From contig CADCXA010000030.1 of NCBI GenBank assembly GCA_902806565.1, forward strand, positions 868,001-932,000: a DNA stretch of 64,000 nucleotides, given 5' to 3'. Below the pieces are notes generated by a model. It saw only the letters and a program-made list of their open reading frames with translations, had not been told where the DNA came from and did no database searches. This DNA comes from Hypoxylon rubiginosum (taxonomy: Eukaryota > Ascomycota > Sordariomycetes > Xylariales > Hypoxylaceae). Below, in pieces: positions 12,988-26,887 of this stretch. Numbering within the stretch: position 1 is the stretch's first letter; every line of letters starts with the position of its first letter. Both the position numbers and the translations under genes were made by a program.

Positions 12988-15900
12988 ATAGAAGGACCAG
13001 AGTTCTACCAAAGGCGGAGGCAGGATCTCGCCGCGCGTTGGTTTTGGGACACCTTGCTGTCGCAGACTTAATCATCCTCACAGGAAAGACGCGCGTGGCT
13101 ATTCGCCCCGGGCTTGTCTCCGGAAGGAATGGGTGCTGCCCTCGTACATAGCTCGAATCTCCTCGTCGCAAAGGAGGATACGAAAGTCCAGAACCTACAA
13201 GACCAAGACCTCCCCTCCCAAGGGTTAAAAAAATTGAACACAATCATGAGTTCCGCGACGTAAGCCGCGTTAGCGTCTTGATGAGATTTACCGCTCTCGT
13301 TGAAGATTGCTACTGCGAGTTAATCAGGGCTGGGATATTTCTACTAAGAACGCTCGTCGTTTATAGGACCGGCAGGAGTAGTGAATGGAGGGGAAAGGGG
13401 CCCAGGCAGACGGGTCCCGACAAATCAGGAACACGTCGCTACAGACGGCTGTTCGTATTAGGTGAGCGAGTAGATTTGACATGGTAGATTTATCTGATAT
13501 GTTGACCGCAAGGACGAACTGGTAAGCGTATTGGGTATTGGGGTGTGAAAAAGGGGGTTTTGGCGTTCATCTGATAGGATCCTCGGCTGTTTGCAGACCA
13601 CAGCTTCGCGTATGCGGTAATTGCTGAACAATGATCTTTTGTCACCGTACGGACGAAACTAATCGTTCTCGATCCTCATGCTGTGACCAAAGTCCCCCCC
13701 CCTTTTTGCTACTACTACTACCACCCACACGAGCGAGCGCACGGCGCGGGAGCGCAAGCGAAGTCACTCGTTCGCGCAACAATTCCTAACTCATATCTGC
13801 TACGCCCGTAACACACCTTGAGGGAGGGGGAAATGAGAGAGTTGCATATGGAGAGATATGGCATTTCTACGGGACCGGTAGCGAACCCCGAGGCTGATCT
13901 GATCGGGATCTGGAGGCCTGTGGAGAAATGCCGGCTTGTGTGCGACGGCATTCTCAATAATCCCATACCTATAAGGTTACCTACAACGCGATGTGATGAC
14001 TTGCAGGGAGAGAGGGCAGCAGTGCGTGTGTGTACCAGACTCGGCTTCTTCATCTGTATCACTGCATACGGCCCTGACCCTGCTGCAGCTGCCGAGGGGG
14101 GGAAAGACGATATGCAGCTGCGCAATTCGCACATGAACTTTCTGCCCATGTTCCACAATGGCTTGCTGCGAGACCAGACATTGCCCATGGCACCCCACGG
14201 GCTGGCGGGTGCTCCCAAGCCAACGGAATACCCTCATGTAGGTCTCGGGCACGGGATGGGCTGAGCTGGGTGGCCCCTTGAATCGACATAACGACCGGAT
14301 TTCTCTACAAGTAGAAAAATTGATAGCATACCGGCAGCGGTAGGTAAGCGACGGCAGAGAAAAATTAACAAATAAAATCAATAAATATAATTCGGTAACG
14401 AAAATTGCGAATAATTCATTTTTTTACGCATTATCTCCCCTGTCTCTTGGTACTTAGGATTCCCTTCCGCAGCCCACGTGGTATCCCTCGACGAATGGCT
14501 TTATCCCGTCTAGAAGGACACCCAGTTCTCAGGATCAGGATCCCAAGCTGCCTCGCTACAGTACCTAAGTATGTACAGTCATTGCCTGGCTCTGCATGTT
14601 TTGAACATGGCCCGTGAGGAAGCGAGCTGCCGTCGCCAAAGAACCCCGGCAGTGTCGATGATTATTACCTGCTAGCGACAGGATCATGCACGCAATAGGA
14701 CATATGGTCGTTTATGATACTGATTTGGTAGATTTGGTAGATTCGTTCTTATATCAGCGAAACTCCGAGGCTAGCTGCAGAAGTCTATAAGTCCATGTAC
14801 ATAAGAGTCCGATCACGTCTGGAAGAGGAATAACGAGAAAGCCGATTATGTTGTTTGCCTATGTACCTAGGTAAGGAGGTAGGTAGAGATCCTATTGAAT
14901 TCTCAACAGTATACTGTAGGACTCAACATCGAAGAAACATCGAGATTCGCTTTAACCCAGTTACTGTGATAATAGTCTTGGCGTTATCCTCTCTATCGGT
15001 CTTAGAGAAATATCCCAATTTACTGGTTCTCGAGTATTCCTCTAGCCGTTTGGGAACGTTGGGACATGCGACCATGACATCATCGCAAAGTAGGAACCCC
15101 CTTTCCTCGTTTCCAACTTCTCGATATTCCTGCATTCTACCTAGGAAAAAAGGGTAGGTATGGAATTAGATCGGCAGCCGACTGGTCGATTCTTTATTAT
15201 CATCGTCGACCCAGCTGACCCCGCTGACGCAATCAGTTTCTCCAACACTCTCCCCAGCTCCCCGCTCCCCGACTTCGAAAGCGCAAAAAATGATCAGGCA
15301 GACAGGTTTGACAGGGGAAGAAAAAAATTGCTAATAATAAAATTCCACCGCGAAAACTCCCCCAATCTGGGTCGGAATCTCGATGCGCATTCTTTTGCTC
15401 TATTCGGACCGGCGTCCTATTAGCCTTTCTCATAACCTCTCATACCACAGGAATTGGATGGGATGGGTTGAATAACACGCGACTTTGCTGCTTTCGGTAA
15501 CAGGATCGAGCGTCTTTTGCGTCTCTCGGTAACATCTGATTCACATCCTCAAGCCTCTCCCCCGGATGATTACCTCGTTCGTCATCGAGGCTGACATCAA
15601 GACCCCGTCCACCAAACAACACTTCGGCTCATCGCGAGATCGCAAATCACTTCAATCAGGAGAACGCATCTTATCTTGACCAGCTTGACCTCACCGAGAT
15701 CGAGATATCGAGATCTGGAGGTGCATGACTGCCAATACTTGCCCATTATAGATTTCTCCTAATAAAGTGCGACTTCTATTCGTAGGATATAAACCTACAA
15801 ACAAGATATGAGTAATGGCTTATCACGCTCTCTTACTACGTTGGCGAGGTCGGTTCCTACGGCATCCAGAGATCATGAACAATTGCCTTGTTAAGACGAT

Positions 15901-16677
15901 GCCTAGTCCGGGACAGCCTCGTCCCGCGTAGCACTCTCTGCATTCCTGAAGGCTGCGGAGCCCAAGCCCGAAGAAGGATCGCAGCTATTGCATTGTACAT
16001 GCTATTCCCTTACACATACGGTGCATGTATGAATAAGCTTGTCAGATAGTATGTTATTAGGGGAACAGGTTGGTATTGCTCCTCTGCGTGGGGGAAAGAT
16101 ACGCGATCCCTCATCATATCACATCTCACAACCTGCCAACTGGCAATCTGCATTGCGCGGGCCTGGCCGCGCATCCCGGGCGGGAAGGCAGGTCACAAGG
16201 CCCGTTTCTGTTTTGCTGTCCGTTTAACGTAAGACGCCTAATAAAACGCTGCGAGCGATAGCGTCCGTGCCGCCGCGAACGGGAGTGGTTCATGTGTGCG
16301 TGTGAGTGAGAGCTAGAGCTAAGGTCCAATAAGAAAGACGGACAAGTGATAATTATTAGATCTAGGGCTGTGGCTTATTTTCCTTTTTCTTTTCGGGGCC
16401 CCCCACAGGAATACATACCGTAAGTATACGTCCATAGTTATAATGGTAGGTATATACATAGAACCGCGGCGGCGAGGTCAGCGCAAAGGACTCGCGCCCA
16501 ATGAGCGCTCGAGTCGACGTCGCGCATGACCATCATGGACTTTTTTTGGGACCCCCGCGCGGATTTGGGATTGGGGAACAAGCAAACGCAAGCAATCCCC
16601 CCTCGTGTCACCTGTTCGGTCTGGCATTGGTAGAGGGAATAGCGAAAGAGGCGAGAGAGAGAGAGAGGAGAAAATAG

Positions 16678-16702
16678 AAATAATAATAATTATTATTATT
16701 AT
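16678..16702. repeat. Palindromic AAT/ATT microsatellite
   Basis: A block of AAT repeats is followed immediately by its complement ATT, giving a self-complementary AT-only cruciform-prone tract in intergenic DNA. A simple GA repeat lies just upstream (about 16650-16668). Confidence 0.8.
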
Positions 16703-19700
16703 ACAAAATAGTCTAACGGGATTACCATAAAGGTAAGTATGCAACGGTTTCGAAAATCACGATGATGTACTTTTCTAGGGTCGCAAGGGAAGAAGGGGGT
16801 GTTGGTGGATGGGTGATCACACTGCGTACCTGAATCACTTCTGGATCAATTGCGATTCCCCCATCCCATGGAGATGGTTCCCAAATCTGCCCCCGGGCGT
16901 AGCGTGCTGGCGTCTTTTTGTCTCGTGTGTCACACCTCCAAGCAACCGAAAAGGAATCTGAAGTTTGCGAACGAGTCGCTACGAAAAGGCCCGGGATGGA
17001 GGAAGGGGGGGATGATCACAAGAATCCCCCTCCAAGAATGGAAATCCATCACGATGAAGTTCCAAATTAGGAGAGAGAGTGTGTGCGTACGGCTCAGAAG
17101 CCTGTTTTTAACCGATCCCTATTACCCTATTAAGAGCTAAGAAAAATAATAAATAATGAGGGTTGTAAAAAAGATATTCGATATTCGACGTGTTAACATG
17201 CCAGTCGATCCGTGATTCCTATTCAAGCCTCGATGGGAACGGAATGCTGATGAGAGCGTTCGCGATAGGGGCAGGGTAAGAGATATTTTAGGAATGCGGA
17301 CACCTGGACACCTAACCGAATGCACGAATTACCGGCGGTTTTGGTCTTGTCGGGCCCTCGTCTAAGGGGAACCATTTGCCGAACAGGGCTGAAAGAGGCG
17401 ATGTCTATAGGTGGTGGCACTCTGACTTGCAGCACGGGTTGGCAAAGGACGGTTAGCTGTGCCGCATGCACAGGCAGACAGACAGAACAGTCCTGGCGCA
17501 TGGATACTGCCGTTCGTATATAAAAAAAAGAGTCCATGCATGTAATTCGTACGGGTATCTAGATTCCCATGTAAGCCGTGATGATAGATCACGAAACCCA
17601 GCCTTCCCAACTGCCATATACAATACCGATGCGACTTAAAACATAGTAGTAGCCGAGCATTACAACTTAAGAGTCAGCCGACGGAGATCAAACCAGATCG
17701 GCCGGTATCTAATTGCAGTGGACGTATGTATTTGGAGGCCGGAAGGTCGAAATAAAGTACATCGTGATTTACTGGAATAAAAATGACAAGGTTGCAGCAT
17801 CATGATCTGATGGCTAAAAATGTAAAAGGCTTTAAAAAAGGCTTACGTCCTTGGGATGTTCAGCTGAGAAAAAGCCCCCGAGAGGGATGATTGCGGAGAA
17901 ATAGGCTGCCACCAATATGGTCGTTTTGCTGGGGAAATTCCTTAGCGGTGCCCCCGGAATAAATTTCCCCTATAGGTCCGCCGCTCGCCCGAAAGCCGGG
18001 GAATGGAATATAATAGCACATTATAGGGCCATGTGACCGTTAGACCTGAGAGTTGTAATATTCGGTCAGTTTTATCGAGAGCTATTTATCTGGTTTACCA
18101 TAGTAGGGCCTCAGAACCGACGGAACCGATGGAGGTGTCATGCCGTCCGTCAAAGCTCATTGCTAATAACGGTAGACTGACTCGGCAGCGTGAATAGGTC
18201 GAAACGAGCTGCCTATACCGTAGCTCTGGTATTATTATTGCTGGACGACGACAAGATCCGGCCCCTAAAGACGACGCTATTGCGATCCAGACGAAAAGAA
18301 GAGCCGAACAAATGCACATGATACCGAGAATTGGACTCGGCCTGGCCTCTTCGGGCTGGGGATCCGGGGTACAAGCGCGGCTCCGCATTCTTTTCGAGGC
18401 TTACAAGAAACTAAAATCATTAGATTCATGGATTGATTGTTTCAATTCGTGTCCTAAGCGGGTACTTGTTTGTTTTATCGCGTGGTATCATTCTGTGTGC
18501 GTCTGATGACAATCCAGCCTTGAGAGTTACAATAGGTCGCGTGTAAGTCATGCAGGGTCCAGACCTGGGAGGTAGGACGCCCTGGATGCCCTGAACGCCT
18601 AGGGGTATGATGCGGGGAACCTATCCCAAGGTCCTTCTGACACCTCCAGTTCGAACATCCGGTCGATAATCTACCGAATTAGCCGCTAGGCCGACGGCGC
18701 CGTCGCTGGGTTCGGGTCTTCACAAGACCAGAGGGCAGGAATGACAGTTAGTCTCATTTGCGATCATCTCCGGAACCACGGCTTTGGTTTGATGTTTTAA
18801 TCTATTCGGAGCATCCCTAGCAGACCTGCGCTCGCTAGCATGAGTCGGCATTGAGCTTGCATCGCAGGATGACCACGTGGAAAACACCAGCTTCCTGGGT
18901 TCTTTGTTTCTTTTGTTACCAAGGCGTTTCGCGGTGGGACCCTCATGTAGCCGCCTTTTTAAACACGGTCATGCCGAAACGACAAAGCATCGACGCAATC
19001 GCAATTTCGCCTCGTAACTCTGTTTTCATGCCTACCTTATGCAAATGGTAAATGTATGTTCGCAACACGATCGTCGTACAGGAGCGGAGTAAGTTGCGTG
19101 GATGCTGCGCAAGCAGGTCACGCAAGCTGAGCTGCAAGGCCCAGAATGCTGAATGCTCACGACCTTTTTTCATCGTGACAATTACCCAATCGGTGCGGAA
19201 ACGAGGGCCACTGGCGGACTGGGTCTTCGTATCAAGAATAGCTGTGGAACGGTGGGTACATAATGAACCTTCCCATACAAGGGCAGACGGGCCATAGAGA
19301 AGGCGAGAAAATGCCGTCGGCGCTCATCCCAAGGTCTAGAATTCCTCGCAAGCTCCATCGAATGGACGATCGCTGGACAATCACTGGACAATCCCGCCCT
19401 GGGATCCCCTAGAGGCTAGGACTCGAGGCGGGCAGGGTCGTATTTTCAGGGTCCATCCCACATTTCTTTCCTGCGGCTCTGGGATGCCGCGTAGCCCCGA
19501 GTTGTGGTAGAGCCATTTGAGAGGGGGGATCACGCGCGCCGCCGAAATATCTCCCTTCCCTTCTCGGTCGCTATGACCGAGCTTGGCTAGCTGGCTAGTT
19601 GGGGGCCAGACTGCTACCGTAGAGAGATATCGATTTCTGAACTTTAACAGTACAATGCGTATTGCTTGCTCGTAGTAAGAAAGATTCTTGACGTTTGCAT

Positions 19701-19969
19701 GTATTCGAAATGTTTTGCTATGAAGCGCTTCTGTCTCATGACTCGCTCCTCTCGAGACCTAGGTCAGGGGCCCCCTCACGCTATGCCAATTGCTTTTGGC
19801 ATCAAGGTCAGCTAATGTATTCACCGAGACGAGGCCGAGTTTCTTCCCTCCAAGGGGATTCGAATTTGGTGTAACCTGATTCGCTGTTCAAAACAATCAT
19901 GGGGATTTCGCAGGTGAGATGTCAGGATTGTCCAGGCTGCCCCTGAATTTTACAGCGAGCGCAGTGGTA

Positions 19970-20192
19970 CAGTGGGAGGCAAAAAGTTTGAATCCAAAAT
20001 AAGTACAGGTGGGTCCGGGGCAGGTCCACATTAGATGAATATACTCGATTTCTAAAAGTCGTATATCTTTCTGAATGTTTACTATTTATGTATCCAGTAC
20101 AAATATGTATTTCATAAGTATATTAGTTTAATGCGGACCTACTCTAGACCCACCTGTACTTATTTTGGATTCAAACTTTTTGCCTCCCACTG
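19970..20192. mobile_element. MITE with long terminal inverted repeats and TA target duplication
   Basis: The left end (19970-20015) and right end (20147-20192) are perfect inverted copies over 46 bp, beginning CAGTGGGAGGCAAAAAGTTT. The similarity continues imperfectly to about 76 bp, through an AGGTCC-x-CATTA segment and a shared AATATACT. The element is flanked on both sides by the dinucleotide TA (19968-19969 and 20193-20194), the target-site duplication of Tc1/mariner/pogo (Fot1-like) transposons. It is 223 bp long with no coding capacity, so it is non-autonomous and would need a transposase encoded elsewhere. In the imperfect part, the differences adjacent to the perfect core are all transitions, as expected from C-to-T decay or mild RIP. 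Confidence 0.92.
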
Positions 20193-20694
20193 TACAATAC
20201 AATGCAGATACGGCAGATGGGGTACGTAGGACTCGAATCTGACAGCATCCTGTCTTTGTCATCCTCCCTGCGCCACAACGACGATGTGTATTCCAACATA
20301 GGAAAAGCTGTTAGATCTGAAAAAGGCCAGACTCGAATCTATTGGCGACCATTGTCATTTCTCATGTCCCGCCTTGTCGGGTTTATGCGGCGGGAGAGGC
20401 GGGAATTTCCCGATGTGGAGCAACCAATGCGGTGAGGGAAGGGGTAAGGAATAGGGGAATATTAATAGGTTATCGGATTCGTATCAAACATGAGATATGA
20501 TAGACTATAAAAGTAAGAAGAGTATTACCACGGATTATGAGGCCTCGTCAACTCAAACAAATATACACGGGAAGACATATGCTAGGGATCGATGAAATCG
20601 ACACTAAACCGCAGGGGACGGGTACATATGAAAAATCCTAGTCGTGTGCCGTTTTGGTCTGGCACAAGCCAATTGAATCTGGAACTGATACAGA

Positions 20695-20716
20695 GAGCCG
20701 CGAGCCGCGAGCCGCG
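20695..20716. repeat. GAGCCGC heptamer tandem repeat
   Basis: Three head-to-tail copies of GAGCCGC plus one base, followed by an A run. Intergenic. Confidence 0.85.
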
Positions 20717-21605
20717 AAAAAAAAGGAATCTAGAGAGGGATGAGCTAACTTTGCTTAAGCGGTGCTCTCGAAAATATAAAAATAATATATACATAAAAGC
20801 AGTTTAGATTATTTTGATTGGCTGAAAAACGGTCGTCTTACCGCAGATGTGGTTTTTCTGACCTGTCAAGAAAACCATTCAAGCTAAGACTAAGACCTGA
20901 AATCGAACTACCTAGCTACCTACATATGTAGCCTGTTACTTGCAACGATTGAGTCTTGGTACGATGAGTTAGCCCATCTCTTTTGTAGGTTTTAAGCTCT
21001 CGCTTATCTTACGACGAGGTTTTCGCTTCCAAAGTACGGGCATTTCAGGTAATACGTTTATGGTATCGGCACATTATATAGAAATCGTAGACTTTGATTG
21101 TTAATTCCGGTCAGCTTCAGTTTGTCATTCTCATGTCTTTGAGCATCACAACTAAACCCGTGGGCAAGAAGTAAGGGAAAGTTATAAAAAAAAAAACTGA
21201 TATATCTCGAGTTAAGGTCTGGTGACGATGACTTGGGAACTCGGAAGATGTGGCAATCGGCTCTTGCGGCTGGCTAGGGTATATTCCGTATTATGTGGCT
21301 GTCGTAAAGTCGACAAACTCCCGCAATGTGCATGCGCTTCTGCATCCGATCCCAGAAGTTTCGGCGTTGCACAACGATCTCTTTCTATCCCGGGGGGGAA
21401 ATTAGGAGAGCCGCTCAGCTCAGGACGGGCGTTTCGAATGGCTTAACGTCATGACGTATATGAACAGCGGAGTGGCTTGCGGAGATTCCTCCGCTAGGAA
21501 GTATTGGGTACCAAGGGGCTGGATGCAAGGCTGGATGCATGGCCGAGCCGCGTTCTCGTTCTTGCTGTCTCTTCTTATTGTCTGAGACTTACATACCTAC
21601 TTAGG

Positions 21606-21621
21606 TACCTACATGTAGGTA
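21606..21621. repeat. 16-bp perfect palindrome TACCTACATGTAGGTA
   Basis: One of four exact copies in the window (561-576, 21606-21621, 21792-21807, 45163-45178). This copy is preceded by TACTTAGG and followed by GG, and a second copy lies 170 bp away. It can form an 8-bp-stem cruciform. No function is known to me. Confidence 0.9.
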
Positions 21622-21791
21622 GGCATTATAGGTATATCTAGTTCCCGTCTCCTCTGCAGACAACCACCGCGTCCAACGAATGTCGTCGCGCGAAGAGGAG
21701 GTGAGGTTGCCGCGCTATGGAATTGGAGTAGGTAATACAACGAATTTTAAGGCCCGGGGAACTCCCGAACCCCAACCACTATTTGATTGCC

Positions 21792-21807
21792 TACCTACAT
21801 GTAGGTA
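21792..21807. repeat. 16-bp perfect palindrome TACCTACATGTAGGTA
   Basis: Exact second local copy of the palindrome at 21606-21621. Intergenic. Confidence 0.9.
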
Positions 21808-24800
21808 GTCTTAAAGCAAGGCTGGTTAGCAGCCTGTCAGGCCCGTCGGGCTTGTTCGAGATGGCGGTGGAGTTTTCCATGACACCGGAAGTGGTTCCCC
21901 GCCAACAGAAGAATAATTGCTGGGTATATTAATCAATGTAATAGCGACTTTCCAACTTGCAACTGGTGTGTCGGCAGATAGCGTTGGTAACTGGACTCTG
22001 CTACTGACGTATCATAGTGCATCCTTTGACAGGCGGATGTAACGAACTGAGCGTTTCGGGACGCTTCATTGGCTGCCCTACCCCCCGTTAGAACTCACCT
22101 GACATTCAATGACACCAGCTGGATGGTAACGAGAGTCCCCATTTGCCCCATCAAAGACCCCATAAAGCACGTTTGGAGGCTGCAGTTCCTAGAAATCGTG
22201 TTGGCCTCATGGGAATTCGATATTGTCGGGTCTTGGCATATGTTATAAGTGCTGCAATGCTGTTGGTTGGTAGATGTAAGAAGTTGGAAGGAAGCCTTGC
22301 ATTTGTTTTGATTTTCCTTTTAGGCGAAGCCATCACCAGTTAGACGAGCTGACTAGGTGGCAAAAAGTAGTAGCGCTGGGTTATTGTTTTACTCTACAGA
22401 CATAATATATCCCTTGTTCTATTCGCTGTAAATAGACAATGCACGCAAACGCAAGGTCTCTGTTCGAATACCATAAGCGATTAAAACAAAAACGTCAAGA
22501 CTAAATATTTAATGTCGCACTTATACGCGGGTTACGAAGGTGACAATACGAGATAAAATATCGTAGGATCTGCTAAGTTTACTCGCCCGGTATATATATC
22601 CAAATGCAGAAAGTATCTTACCGATTGATAATACCGACATGCCTTATGTAAGGCATGGGGTGCCCCGGTACCCCGGTACCCCGTCTCCATCCCTTGTCTT
22701 AATTTATTTTTCACCCCCAGTTCCGGGGAAGTGTGCCCGGCCAGGATTAACAGCCAGGTTAAGGGGGTAGACCTCAAAGGGATTGGGGGGGGGGACTCGA
22801 GTGGGGGAAGAGGGGGGAAACCTGTCAAAAGAAGACTTTAATGAATTTTTGGGGGTTGCTCATTATCGATTGTCACGATTGTTAATTGCTGGGTATCAAT
22901 GGCTTCGAAACAACCTCAACCTCGTTTTGCTCGTAAATGGTTGCGGGGGGCATGGCGGGGTTTCTACCAGTTTTTAAAATTGCATACCAATACACATACT
23001 CTTTAGATCTCACGCTATCTATTAGATAAATTGCATATGTACCATAATAGCAAAGTAGCCACATGTAAATATAAATGATATCCTAACGAGTAGAGAAACT
23101 AGACGCTTTTTAGAAATATTAAGAGTTGTCTGCTTAAAATGGCGTGTTTGTACACCACCCTGTCGTGATAGTTGAGATGGCGGATAGCGGAGTGCGGAGT
23201 TCAAGGACCTGGAGTTTGAACTGAACCCGTCACAGCAAATTTCTACCATGCCGTGCTGGCGTGGGGGTTTCTTCAACTCTTGCATCAGCTTTAGTACCTA
23301 CATATGTAGTATAAAATTTTTCTCTTCCTCATATGTACCTCCGCGGGCGGCATTACGTAGTCCCTAGATACAAAGTCCCTAGATGTAAATGCATATCCGT
23401 TCATGCAGAATGCTGTGGTTCGTTTCTTGCTTGGCAAGAGGTTTCAACCCGTGAAGAGAAGTGCTGCAACGAGAATGGAACATGTTACCTAGTATCTGCT
23501 TCATGGGTCTACGTATGTAAAGCCCGCAGAGTTTACTCTGTTGGGAATGTAAAGTGTACGTAACAGTTCCCGACAAGGCGGCTCGTCCCTGGATTTCCCA
23601 TTGGGACAACTAACACCGTCACCGTCACCGTCGCTGTCACTCTGCAATATATGTTGCCCAACTTCGTAACTTGATGCCCAAACGACGGATAGTGACTGGT
23701 TAGTTAAATGAGGATGCGACTCGTCGTGACCGGGTTGTGAGGCTGGTTCCAAGGGTGGGTTACAGCGTTTCCAGAAGAAAGCGACGCTTCGTCATGTCTT
23801 CTCTGGTCTCGAGATCCCACTCTTGTCTCTCCTTCTCCTCCAAGTTCGGCCATCTCCCCTTGATGAGAAGCTCGATAGGCAGTGTAGGCGGTCTAAGTGG
23901 GTCCGAAAGCACCGCCGTCTACTACTATATGTAAGGCCGCGCTGAAGGAAAGGCGAACGTGGGAGTGGCGGTGGTGCACGATAGGAGCACGATAGGAGCG
24001 CGTTTGGTAAATAGACCCTACCGCCTGCCCAATTCGAGGTAGTGCGACCCGTGCGTCCCGTTTTCAACTTGCGGATAGTTATCTCGGGCGAGGTCGCCGA
24101 ACACGATACGGCTGACACATCAAGATGGGAAGCTTTACTATGTCGAGCAGGTCGCAACGTACACTGGCAGAACTAGGTATCATTATTCTAGAACCCATGA
24201 GGATCGCCAGAGGAATTCCTCAGTCTTGTCTCTAAGAGGATTTCTCGGAAACCTCAGTGCCTCGGACACCCTACCGAAAATGTGCCAACCACGCGCCTAC
24301 CCGGTAAGCTCGTACATACAAATCTGGTGGTCCTTTTGTCGCGCCAAACGCCAAACGTGGGAGGTTAAGCCAAGCTCGCAGGGCATAGAAGATGATTTAA
24401 TTTGGTGTCGCAGTGTAGCATGCCTCGGGAATGTATGCGGTATGCGGGAATGCGGCTACTACCATTATGAAGCCAGCCGCAAAGCAAATCCCGATGTCAC
24501 AAGAATCGCGACCGTTAGGAGATGATGCGACGACTTCAGAAAAAAAGGGGACGGGAAAGGTAGGGTTGAATCAGAATCAGGTGATAAGTTTAACGTAACT
24601 TTGTCATAACCTTATCACAAGCGACGACCATCCAAACGCAAAACGTTTAACCTTAGAATCTAGATTAATCACATGATATAATCATCATCACTCTTCTGCC
24701 GTCCTACATTCAAGAGGCGTGCTTCGTTGGCCGACTCTGACTCTGGCGTCACGCAGTCACAGCCGCGAGAAGGAAGATGAAATAGCAAAGACCGGTCCTT

Positions 24801-26861
24801 AAGAGATTTGGTTTTGGCGCGCGTGGACCGCGCGCAAGTGTGATGGAATCTCAAACTCGGCGTTGCGCACGGCGGTGTAAGGTGTGCAGGGTGTGATAGG
24901 CGACGAATCTGTCTTCTGTCCTCCCTGCGTGGGGTTGCCTTTGGGCGATTGGCGGGTGTTGATCCGCCTGTTGGCGCCGCGGCCGGTATAGTAATGCACT
25001 TGCACCTGGAAATGCAACGAAACAGTCACAGGCTGTGTGATATTGCTGCTCAGGAGGCGAGTAATGTGACTATCGAGTCCTGCCCTTGCTAAGGCCGTCG
25101 TTTATCTCAAGTCTAGCATTAAGGATAACATAGTAAGAATAACAAGACTCATGGCTCTACGACGTCGAGTCTGTTATTGTGTTGTTGCAAGGCTAGTTAA
25201 ACTTGTCCCCTACGTCCTGGGAATCCCCAACCTGACTAATTTTTCCCCTATTCATTTTTGGATACTGTACCTGTCACATGTTGGCGAGAACGTCTAAACA
25301 GAAACGGTATCCTGGCATGTGAGAACGGAGAATAGTCTAGCTAGTACACGCTACGCATCAGTATCCTACAACGCAAAGGCAATGTCATACATGCTCCAGT
25401 GCTATGTCGTACGTCTAATGTAGTCGCTTCCCATCAAGGGTCTTCATGAAGGGGTCTCCAATGACAAATGTACAGGGTGCTACTTTCGTATTGAATTGTG
25501 TGCTCGATACAAGGCTGTTGTACTTCGTATCATCCACGTCTAGATTTTAGCGATCTCCGTCTTCAGCTGGGCCAGGCCCTGTCTGTGGGGGTTACAATTG
25601 AGTCTGAAAGGTCGCAGAGCTCACGGCTTCGGCTGTGGCTGAGGAGTTCAGCTGATCAACGTCCCTTATGCGGAGAAGAACCAATACCGCAATCTGGCCG
25701 CCACAATTCCCCCGTACGAGGCAATTTTCTTTCCCCCAGCATCTGCCGTATGGTCCATTCCGTGACCACGAGAACGCCCAAAGGACAGCGCATACATGCA
25801 ATTAAAGGTACAAAGGGTCGGTGATGGGCACACGACGAATGTCTGCCTGATCAAGTTGCCTACACTTCAACATGCGTTCGTAGGCATGAATTATCTAAGC
25901 CCTGTGAATAGCAAGGAGAGATCCGGAAAGAGGGATAAGCTATACTAACAATGGACTCATTTACTGCCTTGTCTTACACCTGAGCTATGCGCTGGCGATT
26001 CGTCTTGGGGGTAACGTGCCCGGAGGTGGTTGTGTTGTCATGGCCCATCGTCGCGAAAATGGTTCAAATGACTACACACGACAGTCTAAATATGTAGCCG
26101 AAGCCTGACTAGCAGGCAGCTGTGATTTAGGCCCGGCGCGGGGGCGGCAGCTCTTCTGCTGGAGGAGGACACAGACACAACTGACGAAGTTTCAAGTCGC
26201 TTAAAGGGGACGGTATCACGAGGTCTATTTGCAAGGCGACTTCTAAGAAATCTAGCCGGATTCAGGCGACCCAGGTCTGTCGATCCCAAGTGCTAAGGGG
26301 TAAGAAGGAAGAGGGGAGCGTCACGTCACTTACATCAGCGGCCTCTCGATCAGCCCGTGCCTCATCTACCTGTTAATAGAAGTGCAGCAAAGCAAACTAG
26401 TCGACATATATCCCGTAGCGATTCGACCAGAGCAAACGTTGGGTCGAACGAATTGACCTTGACGTACTCTTTTAATTTGTGCCGATTGCTTGAACTTGCG
26501 GGCATTGTGGCATTGTCATCACTCTCGTGACCTCCAACAGCCCCTCAAACGTATGGGCTTCTAATTACCGCAGACAAGGATCACGATGCTTAAAAGACTC
26601 TTGTAATAATAAAGCGCAGGCAGCAAATGACTCCAAATTAGTATTATTATTATTATTATAACAGCCTACCTGAGTTGGGTAGTCATAGCCAGAACCACAG
26701 GCAGGGGATTCCAATCATGATGAGCTGTAACCGTATAGTTACCTAGGTACCTATTTTACAGCGTCATTATCAGGAGGGGGCAAGGCCGTTTAATCAAACT
26801 CTTCACTTGTAGTTCATGATTCACGGTTCACGGGAGTGAGGTGGGAAATGGGGAGGTGGAA

Positions 26862-26887
26862 GGTATGAGGTATGAGGTATGAGGTAT
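26862..26887. repeat. GGTATGA heptamer tandem repeat
   Basis: Almost four head-to-tail copies of the 7-mer GGTATGA in intergenic DNA, followed by a CAGGTGGTT direct repeat. Confidence 0.85.

Larger units (their letters stand above)
7753..19967. other. Gene-poor stretch, left part of desert
   Basis: About 12 kb in which I cannot support a gene. ORFs are short, lie on both strands at the same place, have odd composition and show no family motifs. Base composition looks ordinary rather than AT-rich. Visible items are AT-rich low-complexity sequence at about 10060-10170, TACCTAGGTA palindromes at 11506, 12655 and 14864, a 20-base G run at 12968-12987 and a palindromic AAT/ATT microsatellite near 16680-16702. 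Pol II non-coding transcripts or badly decayed genes cannot be excluded. Confidence 0.5.

Noticed and set aside
13718..14264. Opposing open frames of about 150-166 codons on both strands
   Set aside because: Both frames are open over the same bases, neither shows a family motif, and composition is not gene-like. A decayed gene is possible but unsupported.
18640..18710. tRNA-like sequence on the minus strand (TAGCGGCTAATTCGG with GTTCGAA)
   Set aside because: Box-like words are present, but the spacing is too short and no acceptor or anticodon stem can be formed.
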